From NCBI RefSeq assembly GCF_000613345.1, contig NZ_BAIS01000008.1, positions 1 through 57,070 of the forward strand: a DNA stretch of 57,070 nt, given 5' to 3'. The translations under genes were made by a program, and so were the position numbers. The notes beneath the pieces are model-generated. The model was not told where the DNA came from, did no database searches, and saw nothing but the letters and a program-made list of their open reading frames with translations. Origin of the DNA: Prevotella disiens JCM 6334 = ATCC 29426. Its GTDB lineage: Bacteria; Bacteroidota; Bacteroidia; Bacteroidales; Bacteroidaceae. Shown in pieces: positions 29,453-37,473 of the stretch (positions within the stretch are counted from its first letter, which is position 1; each line of letters begins with the position of its first letter).

Positions 29453-29815
29453 CTAATACATTAACCATTGTTGCCACAGGTAAAAGTCTTGCAAATCGGT
29501 AAGAATATGAAACAAAAGACCGATACCAAGTGGACGAATCCACCAAGGGAGATGCAATTTTTGTAAAGGAAGTACGCACATCAGCACATAAATAGCTACC
29601 ATAAAATAAGAGTGCAAAGGGTGAAAACCCACGCTACAACGATACGGATTAAACATTGGCGTAGCTAAAAGGTGGTCTAAATCGATGAGGATTGTAGCCA
29701 TTAAAATCCAAAAAGCCTTTATCTTTCGTTCACCTTTATAGAGTTGTGCAAACAAAAAAGGTGCGCCAAAATGTAGCCCATAATGCACTATTGCTCTTAA
29801 AATCGTCAATACCAT
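29453..29815 (-). CDS. DUF6122-like small membrane protein
   Basis: This 120-residue protein has three or four hydrophobic segments and conserved-looking polar motifs inside them: HYGLHFG near the start, IDLDHLLATPMFNPYRCS, GFHPLHSY and FHILTDLQD. The His/Asp pattern recalls membrane metal-dependent hydrolases of the YdjM/DUF457 kind, shortened. I recognise it as the Bacteroidota DUF6122 family; function unknown. It ends the transcript that begins with the flavoprotein upstream (44-base gap). Confidence 0.75.
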   Translation of the reverse strand: MVLTILRAIVHYGLHFGAPFLFAQLYKGERKIKAFWILMATILIDLDHLLATPMFNPYRCSVGFHPLHSYFMVAIYVLMCVLPLQKLHLPWWIRPLGIGLLFHILTDLQDFYLWQQWLMY

Positions 29816-29859
29816 TCGTCAGTTTTTTATTTTTATTGCGTGATATTTTATCTTTGTCC

Positions 29860-31071
29860 TTATTTTTGCCCTGCTACAAACCCTGTTGTCCATGCTGCTT
29901 GAAGATTAAAACCGCCCGTTATGGCATCAATATCAAGCACTTCGCCAGCAAAATAAAGTCCAGAACAAACTTTGCTTTCTAAGGTATTGGGATTGATACT
30001 CTTCAAACTTACACCGCCACAGGTAACAAATTCGTCTCGAAACGTACCTTTTCCTGCGATTTGATGCACGTCATTGGTCAAAGTTTCCACTAATTTATTC
30101 ATCATTTTGCGCCCTACTTCTCCCCAACGTTTCTCCTTTTCTATATTGGAACGCTCCAAAAGATAACTCCAAACACGCGAAGGTAAATCGTAAGGACGCA
30201 CATTTGCCACTTGCTTTTTTTGATTTAACAAAGCCAATTCCATCACATTTTGTTCTACAAGTTGGGCGTTTGTCTCGTTCACCCAATTGATAGCAACAGG
30301 CGATTGATAGTTTTGTTCTGCCAAATAGCGTGCTGCATACGATGAAAGTTTCAAGGTTGCAGGACCACTCATACCCCAATGGGTGATGAGCAATGCGCCT
30401 TGACTACGAAACTTCGTGGAAGGAATAGATAATTGAACAGGTGTTACAACTGCTCCCATAAGATTACAAAATGCTTTTTCTCTTATATTAAAGGTGAAAA
30501 GCGATGGTACAGGCTGTTCTATCTTGTGTCCTAAATCGGCTAAATATTGCAATCCGCCTATGCGTGGCGACCCTCCCGTAGTAATAATAACCTTATCAAA
30601 CTGGCGTGGAGCTTTGTCTTTAAAATGCAATTCCAATCGATTGTTGTCCATTTTTTGTATCTTCGTCAGTACATGGTGTAAGTTTGTAACCACCCCCAAT
30701 TTGCTTGCCGTATGCGTTAAACAATCAATAACCGATTGAGAACTTTGCGAACGAGGGAAAACACATTCATCTTCTTGCGTAACTAAAGCCACTCCGTGTT
30801 GTTCAAACCATTGAAAAGCATCTTTATTATCAAAGGTTTTGAACAATCGTTTCAGCAGTTTCTCGCCCCGTGGATAGGCTTGTTTTAAGTCGGATATATC
30901 GTTAAACGAGTTAGTAAGGTTGCATCGACCGCCCCCCGACACACCAACTTTAACCAAAACCCTTCCTGATTTTTCAAAAATGGTTACAACAGACTCAGGT
31001 TCAGCCTTCTTTGCCGCTATGGCAGCGAAGTGTCCTGCCGCTCCACCGCCTATGATTGCAATGTTACGCAT
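29860..31071 (-). CDS. HI0933-type FAD-dependent flavoprotein
   Basis: This protein of about 403 residues carries an N-terminal dinucleotide-binding motif IIGGGAAGHFAAI (about 5-17), the family marker VSGGGRCNLTN, TTGGSP, and a C-terminal FAD-binding segment TCGGVSLKSI, GLYFAGEVLDIDAITGGFNLQAAWTTG. This is the YhiN/BaiN-like oxidoreductase family. Its physiological substrate is unclear. The longest frame starts at 31089; the ATG at 31071 (MRNIAIIGGG) places the first strand at the usual distance. A TAACTTTG box lies about 42 bases upstream. Confidence 0.9.
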   Translation of the reverse strand: MRNIAIIGGGAAGHFAAIAAKKAEPESVVTIFEKSGRVLVKVGVSGGGRCNLTNSFNDISDLKQAYPRGEKLLKRLFKTFDNKDAFQWFEQHGVALVTQEDECVFPRSQSSQSVIDCLTHTASKLGVVTNLHHVLTKIQKMDNNRLELHFKDKAPRQFDKVIITTGGSPRIGGLQYLADLGHKIEQPVPSLFTFNIREKAFCNLMGAVVTPVQLSIPSTKFRSQGALLITHWGMSGPATLKLSSYAARYLAEQNYQSPVAINWVNETNAQLVEQNVMELALLNQKKQVANVRPYDLPSRVWSYLLERSNIEKEKRWGEVGRKMMNKLVETLTNDVHQIAGKGTFRDEFVTCGGVSLKSINPNTLESKVCSGLYFAGEVLDIDAITGGFNLQAAWTTGFVAGQK

Positions 31072-31112
31072 ATTGTTTTTATCGTGCAAATGTTATTTTT
31101 AATTCGTTTTGG

Positions 31113-31120
31113 CAAAGTTA
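31113..31120 (-). promoter_or_regulatory. Promoter -7 box of the flavoprotein gene
   Basis: TAACTTTG on the minus strand, about 42 bases ahead of the ATG at 31071. Confidence 0.45.
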
Positions 31121-31432
31121 CAATATTTGCATTATGCACCGAAAAATAAGGAGTTAAAGGGAGTTAAGGTCACATCATAACACAATTGCAGCATGAAAGC
31201 CTTACGCCATTATGAAAGAAATCTACTTTCGTGGCTTGATATTTGTATGATGAATGGAAAATCAATATGGAAAGAAAAGTAAAATATGCCGTTCAAGGTC
31301 AAAGAACTCAATACGGTGCAGGTATAAAATACTCGTTCCGAAATCTTACAAACGGTGGAAGAACTCAAAACGGGTACATTTTTGAAACAAAAGGTAGCAT
31401 ATTAAGCCGAAGAATGTATCGTTTTCTTCATG

Positions 31433-31534
31433 AAAAAATTTGAGAGCGTTCAACTGAACGCTCTCAACCAACACAAAAACTAAACTAGACTTAACTAAAC
31501 ATATTCGTACAATTTTCTCAAATGGTACAAAATA
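31433..31534 (-). ncRNA. Candidate small RNA, or the aroC 3' end
   Basis: On the minus strand a TACCTTTG box (31548-31541) is followed about 75 bases on by a perfect 13-bp hairpin (31440-31452 with 31455-31467, 2-base loop) and six T residues, a textbook terminator. A transcript of about 100 nucleotides would fit between them, with no coding frame of note. No convincing -33 element is seen. Alternatively the hairpin only ends aroC read-through, leaving a 140-base 3' UTR. Confidence 0.35.
31440..31467 (-). terminator. Perfect 13-bp terminator hairpin
   Basis: TTGAGAGCGTTCA and TGAACGCTCTCAA flank a 2-base loop; in the minus direction a run of six T follows. It ends either aroC or the candidate small RNA. 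Confidence 0.82.
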
Positions 31535-31607
31535 GTACTGCAAAGGTAGTTCAAAAGATAAAAAAAACATTACTTTTATGCAATTATTTTGCAAAAGACT
31601 ACCTTGT

Positions 31608-32696
31608 TTATATTTTTTTGGAGTTATAGACCAATAGCGCATCGAGTATTGTCATGGCTGCCATAGCCTCAACAATGGGTACTGCACGCGGCAAAACACA
31701 TGGGTCGTGTCTGCCTTTTGCATTGATTATCGATTCGTTACCGTCTATATCAACTGTTTGTTGTTCCATTAAAAGTGTCGCAACAGGCTTGAAAGCTACT
31801 CTGAAATAAATATCTTCGCCATTGCTAATGCCACCTTGAATGCCTCCGCTGTGGTTGGTTTCTGTTTTTATACCATCGCCTTCAAGACTTTCTGTTTGGG
31901 CAAATCTATCGTTTTGCTCACTGCCTCGCCATGAACTTCCACTAAATCCTTCGCCATATTCAAAGCCTTTCGCAGCATTAATACTCAACATTGCTGCGCC
32001 CAATTGAGCGTGTAGTTTACCAAATTCAGGTTCTCCCAAGCCAATAGGGCAACCTTTTACCACGCAAGTGATGACTCCGCCAATGGTATCGCCCGCTTCT
32101 TTTACTTCTGTTATCAATGTTTCCATTGCTTGCGAAGTCTTGTTATCAGGACATCTTACGAGGCTTTTCTCCGTTTTTGAAAGGTCGTATTTGCTGTAAT
32201 CCTTATCCAATGCTATGTTGCCAACTTGCGATGTAAACGCTGTTACACTGATGTTTTGCTTGCGCAACACGAGTTTTGCCAATGCCCCAGCTACGACTCT
32301 TGCCAACGTGATACGTGCCGATGCTCGTCCACCACCACGATAATCTCTTATGCCATACTTCTTAAAGTAGGTGTAATCGGCGTGCGAAGGTCGGAAAAGA
32401 TGACGAATATCATCGTAATCAGCCGACTTTTGATTTCTATTTCTTACAATAAAACCTATTGGAGTGCCTGTCGATTTGCCTTCAAACACACCACTCAGCA
32501 ACTCCACCTCATCGGTTTCGTTCCTATCGGTTGTGATATTGCTCTGACCAGGGCGGCGGCGGCTCAGTTCGTTTTGTATGAAATCAATATCAATTTCTAT
32601 GCCTGGCGGCATTCCGTCTACGATTCCTCCAATTGCTGAACCGTGGCTTTCGCCAAACGTTGTCAGCGTATAAAGTGTACCAATTGCATTGGGCAT
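31608..32696 (-). CDS. aroC: Chorismate synthase
   Basis: This 362-residue enzyme converts EPSP to chorismate, the last step of the shikimate pathway, using reduced flavin. Family marks are [16 protein letters not shown] at the start, the RRRPGQS stretch, [14 protein letters not shown] (about 102-115) with [12 protein letters not shown], and [14 protein letters not shown]. Length is typical. It lies 57 bases after the intended stop of the SlyD-like gene and is probably cotranscribed with it. Confidence 0.96.
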   Translation of the reverse strand: MPNAIGTLYTLTTFGESHGSAIGGIVDGMPPGIEIDIDFIQNELSRRRPGQSNITTDRNETDEVELLSGVFEGKSTGTPIGFIVRNRNQKSADYDDIRHLFRPSHADYTYFKKYGIRDYRGGGRASARITLARVVAGALAKLVLRKQNISVTAFTSQVGNIALDKDYSKYDLSKTEKSLVRCPDNKTSQAMETLITEVKEAGDTIGGVITCVVKGCPIGLGEPEFGKLHAQLGAAMLSINAAKGFEYGEGFSGSSWRGSEQNDRFAQTESLEGDGIKTETNHSGGIQGGISNGEDIYFRVAFKPVATLLMEQQTVDIDGNESIINAKGRHDPCVLPRAVPIVEAMAAMTILDALLVYNSKKI

Positions 32697-32733
32697 ATTT
32701 TCTTTCTATATTAAACTATTGGAGCGCATGATT

Positions 32734-33453
32734 TTACGCCCCAATGCCGTGTTTATTTGCAACAACAGCCGCCTTCTTTGCGACCTTCGTCATTACTTCC
32801 GCAGCCACAACCGCAACTTTCGTCGCCACTATAACAACCGCAACCGCTTTCGTTATCATGCTTCCGCAGCCACAACCGCAACTTTCGTCGCCACTATAAC
32901 AACCGCAACCGCCTTCGTTACCATTGCTTCCGCAGCCACAACCGCAACCGCAATGAGGAGTATTTAAGCGGTCAAAAAATGCTTTTACTTCTTCTTCAGA
33001 CGCATCTCTATTTTCTTTTACATGACCTTTAAACTTCAATTCTTTGCCAGCAAGGGGGTGATTGAAATCGGCTTTCACTTTATTATCAGTGATTTCAATG
33101 ATTTTAGCCATAAAACGCTGACCTTCTTCATTTTGCAAAGGAATGACTGCGCCCTCGTAAACGTTCTCACTATCAAACTCGCCATTCATAGAAAATAGCG
33201 CTTTATCGAGTTCTAATACGTTCTCTTCGCTATATTCGCCGTAAGCTTTTCCCTTTTCTAAAACAAATTCAAAGTGTTCGCCAACAGGCGTTTTCAATGC
33301 TGCTTCTTCAAAATCAGGCAATGCCATGTCGCAATTAGAATAAAATTCTAACGGCATATTCTCTTGCGTTTTTTCAACTAAAACGTCGTTTCCGTTCTCA
33401 ATGCTGTAGAGTTCGTAATCTACAGCCATAAATTTATGTAATTGATTTTCCAT
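32734..33453 (-). CDS. slyD: SlyD-like FKBP-type prolyl isomerase with frameshifted metal-binding tail
   Basis: This cytoplasmic peptidyl-prolyl isomerase has the FKBP core interrupted by the insert-in-flap chaperone domain (about residues 1-150: VDYELYS, GAVIPLQNEEGQ, DFNHPLAGKELKF). The Cys/Gly/His-rich tail from about residue 166 (PHCGCGCGCGSN) should bind nickel or other metals. In this sequence the frame is lost in the second tail repeat near 32858. The first repeat reads AGCAATGGTAAC but the second reads AGCATGATAAC, one base short. The last 41 residues are therefore Val/Ala-rich nonsense ending at 32734. Restoring one base gives a 233-residue protein ending GGCCCK at 32753. Confidence 0.88.
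   Translation of the reverse strand: MENQLHKFMAVDYELYSIENGNDVLVEKTQENMPLEFYSNCDMALPDFEEAALKTPVGEHFEFVLEKGKAYGEYSEENVLELDKALFSMNGEFDSENVYEGAVIPLQNEEGQRFMAKIIEITDNKVKADFNHPLAGKELKFKGHVKENRDASEEEVKAFFDRLNTPHCGCGCGCGSNGNEGGCGCYSGDESCGCGCGSMITKAVAVVIVATKVAVVAAEVMTKVAKKAAVVANKHGIGA
32797..32945. repeat. 66-bp tandem duplication in the SlyD metal-binding tail
   Basis: A 22-codon unit (CGCGCGSN, then CGCYSGDES) is present twice, plus a partial third start. The copies are offset by 65 rather than 66 bases because of the single missing base in one of them. Confidence 0.85.
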
Positions 33454-33615
33454 TCTTTATTTATCCTATATGTAAAAATTATTCTAAACAATATTCCTCC
33501 TACTCCAAAAACAAGATTATCCTTGAAGTTTAAGATTTATATTTTATGCAAAAATATTGCCAACGAGAGCAATACAAACTTGTTTGAATATTGCCGAGTG
33601 CAGCTATATTTTATG

Positions 33616-33623
33616 CAAAGTTA
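33616..33623 (-). promoter_or_regulatory. Promoter -7 box of slyD-aroC
   Basis: TAACTTTG on the minus strand, giving a leader of about 155 nucleotides. A closer TATTTTTG at about 33550 is a second possibility. Confidence 0.4.
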
Positions 33624-33700
33624 CGATTAAAAACTGATATATCACCCTTTATGCAAACAATAAAAACAAAACGACAACCAAAATTAAGATTGCTTCGATT

Positions 33701-33789
33701 GTAAAATAGGCACTTTTGAGGTGCAAAATAGGCTCTTTTGGCGTTCAAAATAGGCTGTTTCGCTTTTCAAAACAGTTTCTATGCGTTCT
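33701..33789. repeat. 22-bp-family intergenic repeat, site 3
   Basis: Four units at 22-base spacing. Three have cores in the orientation AAAATAGGCNC(or NG)TTTTG, opposite to site 2, and the end unit is the degenerate AAAACAGTTTC. Linkers still end in C. Confidence 0.85.
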
Positions 33790-33796
33790 AAGATAC

Positions 33797-33840
33797 AAAA
33801 AATCCCCACAAGATAAGAGCTACCTTGTGAGGATTTTTTT
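33797..33840. terminator. Terminator after uraA
   Basis: AAAAAATCC and CCACAAG on the left pair with CTTGTG and AGGATTTTTT on the right around an 11-base loop. It works in the minus direction, 20 bases after the uraA stop, and could act both ways. Confidence 0.8.
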
Positions 33841-33859
33841 ATTTTATAGTATAATCGTT

Positions 33860-35077
33860 TTATGCCTCTTCCACCTCTTCGTCCTTTTCTTGTGGCAAGA
33901 TAAGGTTGAGAAGTACACCAACAATAGCCGATAAGCCGATACCACTCATGGCAAAATTGCCCCAAGTAAGGATTGCTCCGCCAATGCCAATGGTAAGGGT
34001 TACCGAAATAATGATGGTGTTTCGAGTTTTATTCAAGTTTACTTTATGTTGAACAAGGTTCTGTATGCCCACTGAAGCAATCGTTCCAAAGAGCAACAAC
34101 ATGATACCGCCAAGCACCGCAGCAGGGATACTTTGCAACAAAGCACTCAACTTTCCGATGACAGAAAAGACGATTGCCGTAGCTGCCGAAATACGAATAA
34201 CTTGTGGTTGGGTAATCTTTGTAATGCTCATCGCACCTGTTACTTCACTATAAGTGGTTACAGGAGGGCCACCAAAGAAGCTCGCTGCCAAACAAGCCAA
34301 ACCATCGCCAAGCATAGTAAGGTGCAGTCCAGGCTCTTTAACAAAGTCTTTTTTAGCCACAGCAGCTACCACATAAACATCGCCAATATGTTCTATCACA
34401 GGCGCAATCGCTACGGGTATCATGAAAAGGAAAGGTTCCCAAGCAAATTGTGGCAAATGGAATTGAGAAATTGCGGGTGGAAGGGCAAACCAAGGCGCAT
34501 TCATGACAGGGGTAAAATCAACTTCACCCATGCAAATTGCTACGATATAGCCCACTACAATGCCACAAACCACAGGTACAAGTTTTATCAATCCTTTGCC
34601 CAAAGTGAGGACAAGAATGGCTACTGTGAGCGATACACAAGCCAAAAGCCAATTGTTTTTCGCCATATCAACAGCCGAACCTGACAATGAAAGTCCGATT
34701 AAAATGATAACAGGACCAATGACAACAGGTGGGAAAAGTTTGTCTAAGAGTTTTCTTCCTTGCCACCTAATGAGTGCCGACATAATGAAATAGACCAACG
34801 ATACCCCCACGATACCTGCTAAGGTTCCAGGCATTCCCCATTGTTTTGATGCGGAAATAATGGGCGCAATGAAAGCAAACGATGAACCAAGGAAGATTGG
34901 AACTTTACCTTTGGTAACTAAATGGAAGATAAACGTACCGATACCTGCGGTAAAGAGTGCTGTTGCTGGGTCAAGACCTACAAGCAACGGAACGAGAACA
35001 GTTGCGCCAAAAGCCACAAAAAGGAATTGTATGCCAACAACTGTTCGTCTGAATGGTGATAAATTAGTTGTGTTCAT
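33860..35077 (-). CDS. uraA: Uracil/xanthine permease of the NCS2 family
   Basis: This 405-residue inner-membrane proton symporter for a nucleobase, most like UraA, has about 14 membrane segments. GIQFLFVAFGATVLVPLLVGLDP at the start and the substrate-site regions FLGSSFAFI and PVTTYSEVTGAMSITK are typical; in UraA the Glu in the latter type of motif binds uracil. The C-terminus is acidic (EKDEEVEEA). It is monocistronic, with a TAGTTTTG box and a terminator on both borders. Confidence 0.9.
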   Translation of the reverse strand: MNTTNLSPFRRTVVGIQFLFVAFGATVLVPLLVGLDPATALFTAGIGTFIFHLVTKGKVPIFLGSSFAFIAPIISASKQWGMPGTLAGIVGVSLVYFIMSALIRWQGRKLLDKLFPPVVIGPVIILIGLSLSGSAVDMAKNNWLLACVSLTVAILVLTLGKGLIKLVPVVCGIVVGYIVAICMGEVDFTPVMNAPWFALPPAISQFHLPQFAWEPFLFMIPVAIAPVIEHIGDVYVVAAVAKKDFVKEPGLHLTMLGDGLACLAASFFGGPPVTTYSEVTGAMSITKITQPQVIRISAATAIVFSVIGKLSALLQSIPAAVLGGIMLLLFGTIASVGIQNLVQHKVNLNKTRNTIIISVTLTIGIGGAILTWGNFAMSGIGLSAIVGVLLNLILPQEKDEEVEEA

Positions 35078-35124
35078 TTTATAAATTAGACAAACCTTTA
35101 ATCAAAGGTGATAGATTTTGTTTG

Positions 35125-35132
35125 CAAAACTA
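35125..35132 (-). promoter_or_regulatory. Promoter -7 box of uraA
   Basis: TAGTTTTG on the minus strand about 48 bases ahead of the uraA ATG, just after the terminator of the upstream permease gene. Confidence 0.45.
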
Positions 35133-35141
35133 CAAAAAAAT

Positions 35142-35170
35142 ATCCAACTGCTAAAAGCAATTGGACAATT
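35142..35170 (-). terminator. Terminator of the iron-type ABC importer genes
   Basis: GTCCAATTGC and GCAGTTGGAT (minus strand; 35166-35157 and 35151-35142) form a stem with one G-T pair, followed by ATTTTTTT. Confidence 0.75.
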
Positions 35171-35185
35171 TTTCGATGACCTTTT

Positions 35186-36205
35186 CTATCCTTTTGATTT
35201 CATAAGAACGTAGATAACAACGGGTGCGCCAATCAAAGGGGTTACCGCATTGAGCGGAATGATGCCGCCTTCGCCAGGCAAATAGCATATTAAATTACAG
35301 AAAAGTGCTATCAATGCGCCACTAAGAATGGTCGAAGGAAGCAGTAATCTGTGGTTGTCTGTGTGCAATAATAAACGTGCAATGTGAGGAACAGCTAACC
35401 CAATGAAGCCAATAGGACCACAAAAAGCAGTGGTAATGGCTGACAAAAGCCCTGTTACAATGAGCAAATAGTTGCGCACAAGCCGCGTATTTATGCCCAA
35501 ACTTTCAGCATATTGAGGTCCTAAAAGCAACGCATTGAGCGGTTTCATCAATAGTAACGAACAAAAAATACCGATACTTACTATCGCTACAAAAACAGGT
35601 ATTTGTTCCATTGATACACCTCCGAAGTTGCCCATTCCCCATATCATATAGCTTTTTACGCCCTCTTCGGTAGCAAAAAAGTTGAGTAATGACACGACAG
35701 ACGATGAAATATAGCCCACCATAATGCCAATAATGAGCAGTAAAACGCTATTTCTAATGAGCAAAGAAAAGAAGAATATCAATGCGGTTACTGCCATTGC
35801 ACCAAGGAAAGCCGATACCAAAACAGCCATAAAACCTGACACTGAAAAGAGAATTGTGGAAACATTGCCACCCAAAAGCAGCATAACCAAAGCAACACCG
35901 AGACCTGCTCCTGCATTAATACCGAACACATCAGGACCTGCTAAGGGGTTACGAAAAGCTGTTTGCAGCATCAATCCGCTCACAGCCAATGCGCCTCCAC
36001 AGAACATAGCGGTAATAGCTTGTGGCAAACGGTTCTCCAAAATGATGAAACGCCAACTCTCTTTGCCATCAAAGCGACCTAAAAATATATTAATAACATC
36101 GTTCAAAGGGATTCGAACTGAGCCAATATAAAGGTTCAGAAGAAACATAATAACGATGCCGAGAGGGAGCATTACAAATGCCCAAGTATCTTTTTTCATT
36201 GACAA
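35186..36205 (-). CDS. FecCD-family ABC importer permease
   Basis: This 339-residue inner-membrane permease of the iron-siderophore, heme and cobalamin importer group has about ten membrane helices. Typical are ENRLPQAITAMFCGGALAVSGLMLQTAFRNPLAGPDVFGINAGAG (partly, about 57-101) and GPIGFIGLAVPHIARLL, the coupling helix that contacts the ATPase. It follows the binding protein by 16 bases. The ATPase gene that normally completes the cluster is not adjacent; the next gene is uraA, after a terminator. Confidence 0.92.
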   Translation of the reverse strand: MSMKKDTWAFVMLPLGIVIMFLLNLYIGSVRIPLNDVINIFLGRFDGKESWRFIILENRLPQAITAMFCGGALAVSGLMLQTAFRNPLAGPDVFGINAGAGLGVALVMLLLGGNVSTILFSVSGFMAVLVSAFLGAMAVTALIFFFSLLIRNSVLLLIIGIMVGYISSSVVSLLNFFATEEGVKSYMIWGMGNFGGVSMEQIPVFVAIVSIGIFCSLLLMKPLNALLLGPQYAESLGINTRLVRNYLLIVTGLLSAITTAFCGPIGFIGLAVPHIARLLLHTDNHRLLLPSTILSGALIALFCNLICYLPGEGGIIPLNAVTPLIGAPVVIYVLMKSKG

Positions 36206-36221
36206 ATAGTTTGTCTAAGGC

Positions 36222-37337
36222 TTAAAGTTTATGGTAATAGCGCATTGTTCCAGTCTTCAAGTCAGGGTGGAACAATTGGATTAAATCGCCCAAAAGCCAG
36301 TCTGGACGCCAACTAACTTCCTCAAAATAAGGAGTTTTATCTACCTGACAACCATAAATTTCGCCTGTTTTGAATGGCTTTAAAGCCGAATAACCTTGAT
36401 ATTCTGCCAATAATAGTTGTTTATTAAATGCGCCATAATAACTCAAAATCCAAAAGTCTGCTTGACCAAGTTTATCCAAAATAGTTTCAAAAGACAGAGA
36501 AAGACTCCCACTTTTCTTATCATTTGCAAACGCATACTTACCATTTGCATCTTTATAGAGCAATCCCACACTGCTTTCTCCGCCTGGAACGTACCACACA
36601 CTACCCGTTTTGCGGTCGGGCAACACAGACAATGTTTGTTTCGCACGCTTTGCTTTTTCCTTCAATGCAAGGTAGCTTTTCTCCACAACACTGAACAATG
36701 AGTCAGCTTTTTGTTGGCAACCGAACAATATTCCATAGAATTTCATCCATTCAGCACGCCCCAAAGCCGATGTTTCCATGTACTCTGCGCACTCTATAAT
36801 AGGGATTTTTATTTCGTCCAACTTACCATATCCACCACTATTTTCAAATGGAGAAAGCAATAATCCGTCAGGTTTCAAATCGATAATCTTTTCTATATTC
36901 GGTTTCATACCGTCCCCACAATCCATAATTTTATTTGCTTTCAAGCGTGTTTGCACATCAGGAATGAGCATATACTTGGCATCTGCCACACCAGCAATGG
37001 CTTTTTGTGCACCTAACATCTCCATTAAATTGGCATGAGCCGTAGTGAAAAACACACCATGTTGCATTGGAATTTGAATATTTGTAGCCCCTTCGTGCTT
37101 TTCAGCCTTATCAATATTTTCCACCAAATAGTAGGTATGCAACGTCTTACCCTGCTTCCACGGATTAGCCATTGTTACTTTTATGCCTTCATTGGTACGC
37201 TCCATTTTTATATTTTTGGCATATTTGAAGACCAAACTACTATCGTTTTGTAACGAATTATCGCTTTCAACTTTTTTATTATTACAACTACAAAGTAAGC
37301 TTAATAATAAGATGTGTAATACTAATAACTTGCGCAT
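36222..37337 (-). CDS. Periplasmic binding lipoprotein of an iron/cobalamin-type importer
   Basis: This protein of about 371 residues carries a lipoprotein signal (LLLSLLCSC, lipid Cys about 18). The body has the two-lobe helical-backbone fold: LMEMLGAQKAIAGVADAKYM, IEKIIDLKPDGLLLSPFE, and the closing region ADFWILSYYG. It probably captures a metal chelate, heme or corrinoid for the FecCD permease next to it. The longest frame starts at 37367, but the -7 box lies at 37364-37357, so the ATG at 37337 is correct. Confidence 0.88.
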   Translation of the reverse strand: MRKLLVLHILLLSLLCSCNNKKVESDNSLQNDSSLVFKYAKNIKMERTNEGIKVTMANPWKQGKTLHTYYLVENIDKAEKHEGATNIQIPMQHGVFFTTAHANLMEMLGAQKAIAGVADAKYMLIPDVQTRLKANKIMDCGDGMKPNIEKIIDLKPDGLLLSPFENSGGYGKLDEIKIPIIECAEYMETSALGRAEWMKFYGILFGCQQKADSLFSVVEKSYLALKEKAKRAKQTLSVLPDRKTGSVWYVPGGESSVGLLYKDANGKYAFANDKKSGSLSLSFETILDKLGQADFWILSYYGAFNKQLLLAEYQGYSALKPFKTGEIYGCQVDKTPYFEEVSWRPDWLLGDLIQLFHPDLKTGTMRYYHKL

Positions 37338-37356
37338 TGTGTAAAAATATTTTCGA

Positions 37357-37364
37357 CAAAAGTA
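37357..37364 (-). promoter_or_regulatory. Promoter -7 box of the importer genes
   Basis: TACTTTTG on the minus strand, 20 bases upstream of the ATG at 37337; it decides against the upstream ATG at 37367. Confidence 0.5.
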
Positions 37365-37473
37365 CAAAAAAAAGACTAATTTGTCATATAATCCAAATAA
37401 TTTTTAATAAATTAGTAGCAGTTTTAAAAGACAAGAGAGCATTTTTTATATTATTAATTAAACATTATGTACC

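Larger units (their letters stand above)
31121..31607. other. Intergenic region between the flavoprotein and aroC
   Basis: No gene is assigned in this stretch of nearly 500 bp. The right part holds a minus-strand promoter-like box and a strong hairpin (see the ncRNA entry). In the middle, 31243-31443 is open on the plus strand but shows no family, start signal or partner. The phrase AAGAACTCAA occurs twice there about 70 bases apart. It may be a decayed gene. Confidence 0.45.
33454..33859. other. Intergenic region between the SlyD-like gene and uraA
   Basis: This 406-bp region has no gene. It contains a minus-strand TAACTTTG (33623-33616), the 22-bp-family repeat site 3 (33701-33789) and the uraA terminator (33797-33840). 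Confidence 0.6.

Noticed and set aside
31243..31443. 66-codon plus-strand gene in the gap before aroC
   Set aside because: Low-complexity-like composition, no family, no promoter, and overlaps the terminator hairpin on the other strand. Perhaps a remnant.
32689..32967. Ala/Thr-rich plus-strand frame over the SlyD tail
   Set aside because: It is the antisense shadow of the Cys/Gly repeats of slyD.
33860..35077. A purine or PRPP-type riboswitch ahead of uraA
   Set aside because: Only about 48 bases lie between the -7 box and the ATG, too little for a known riboswitch fold.
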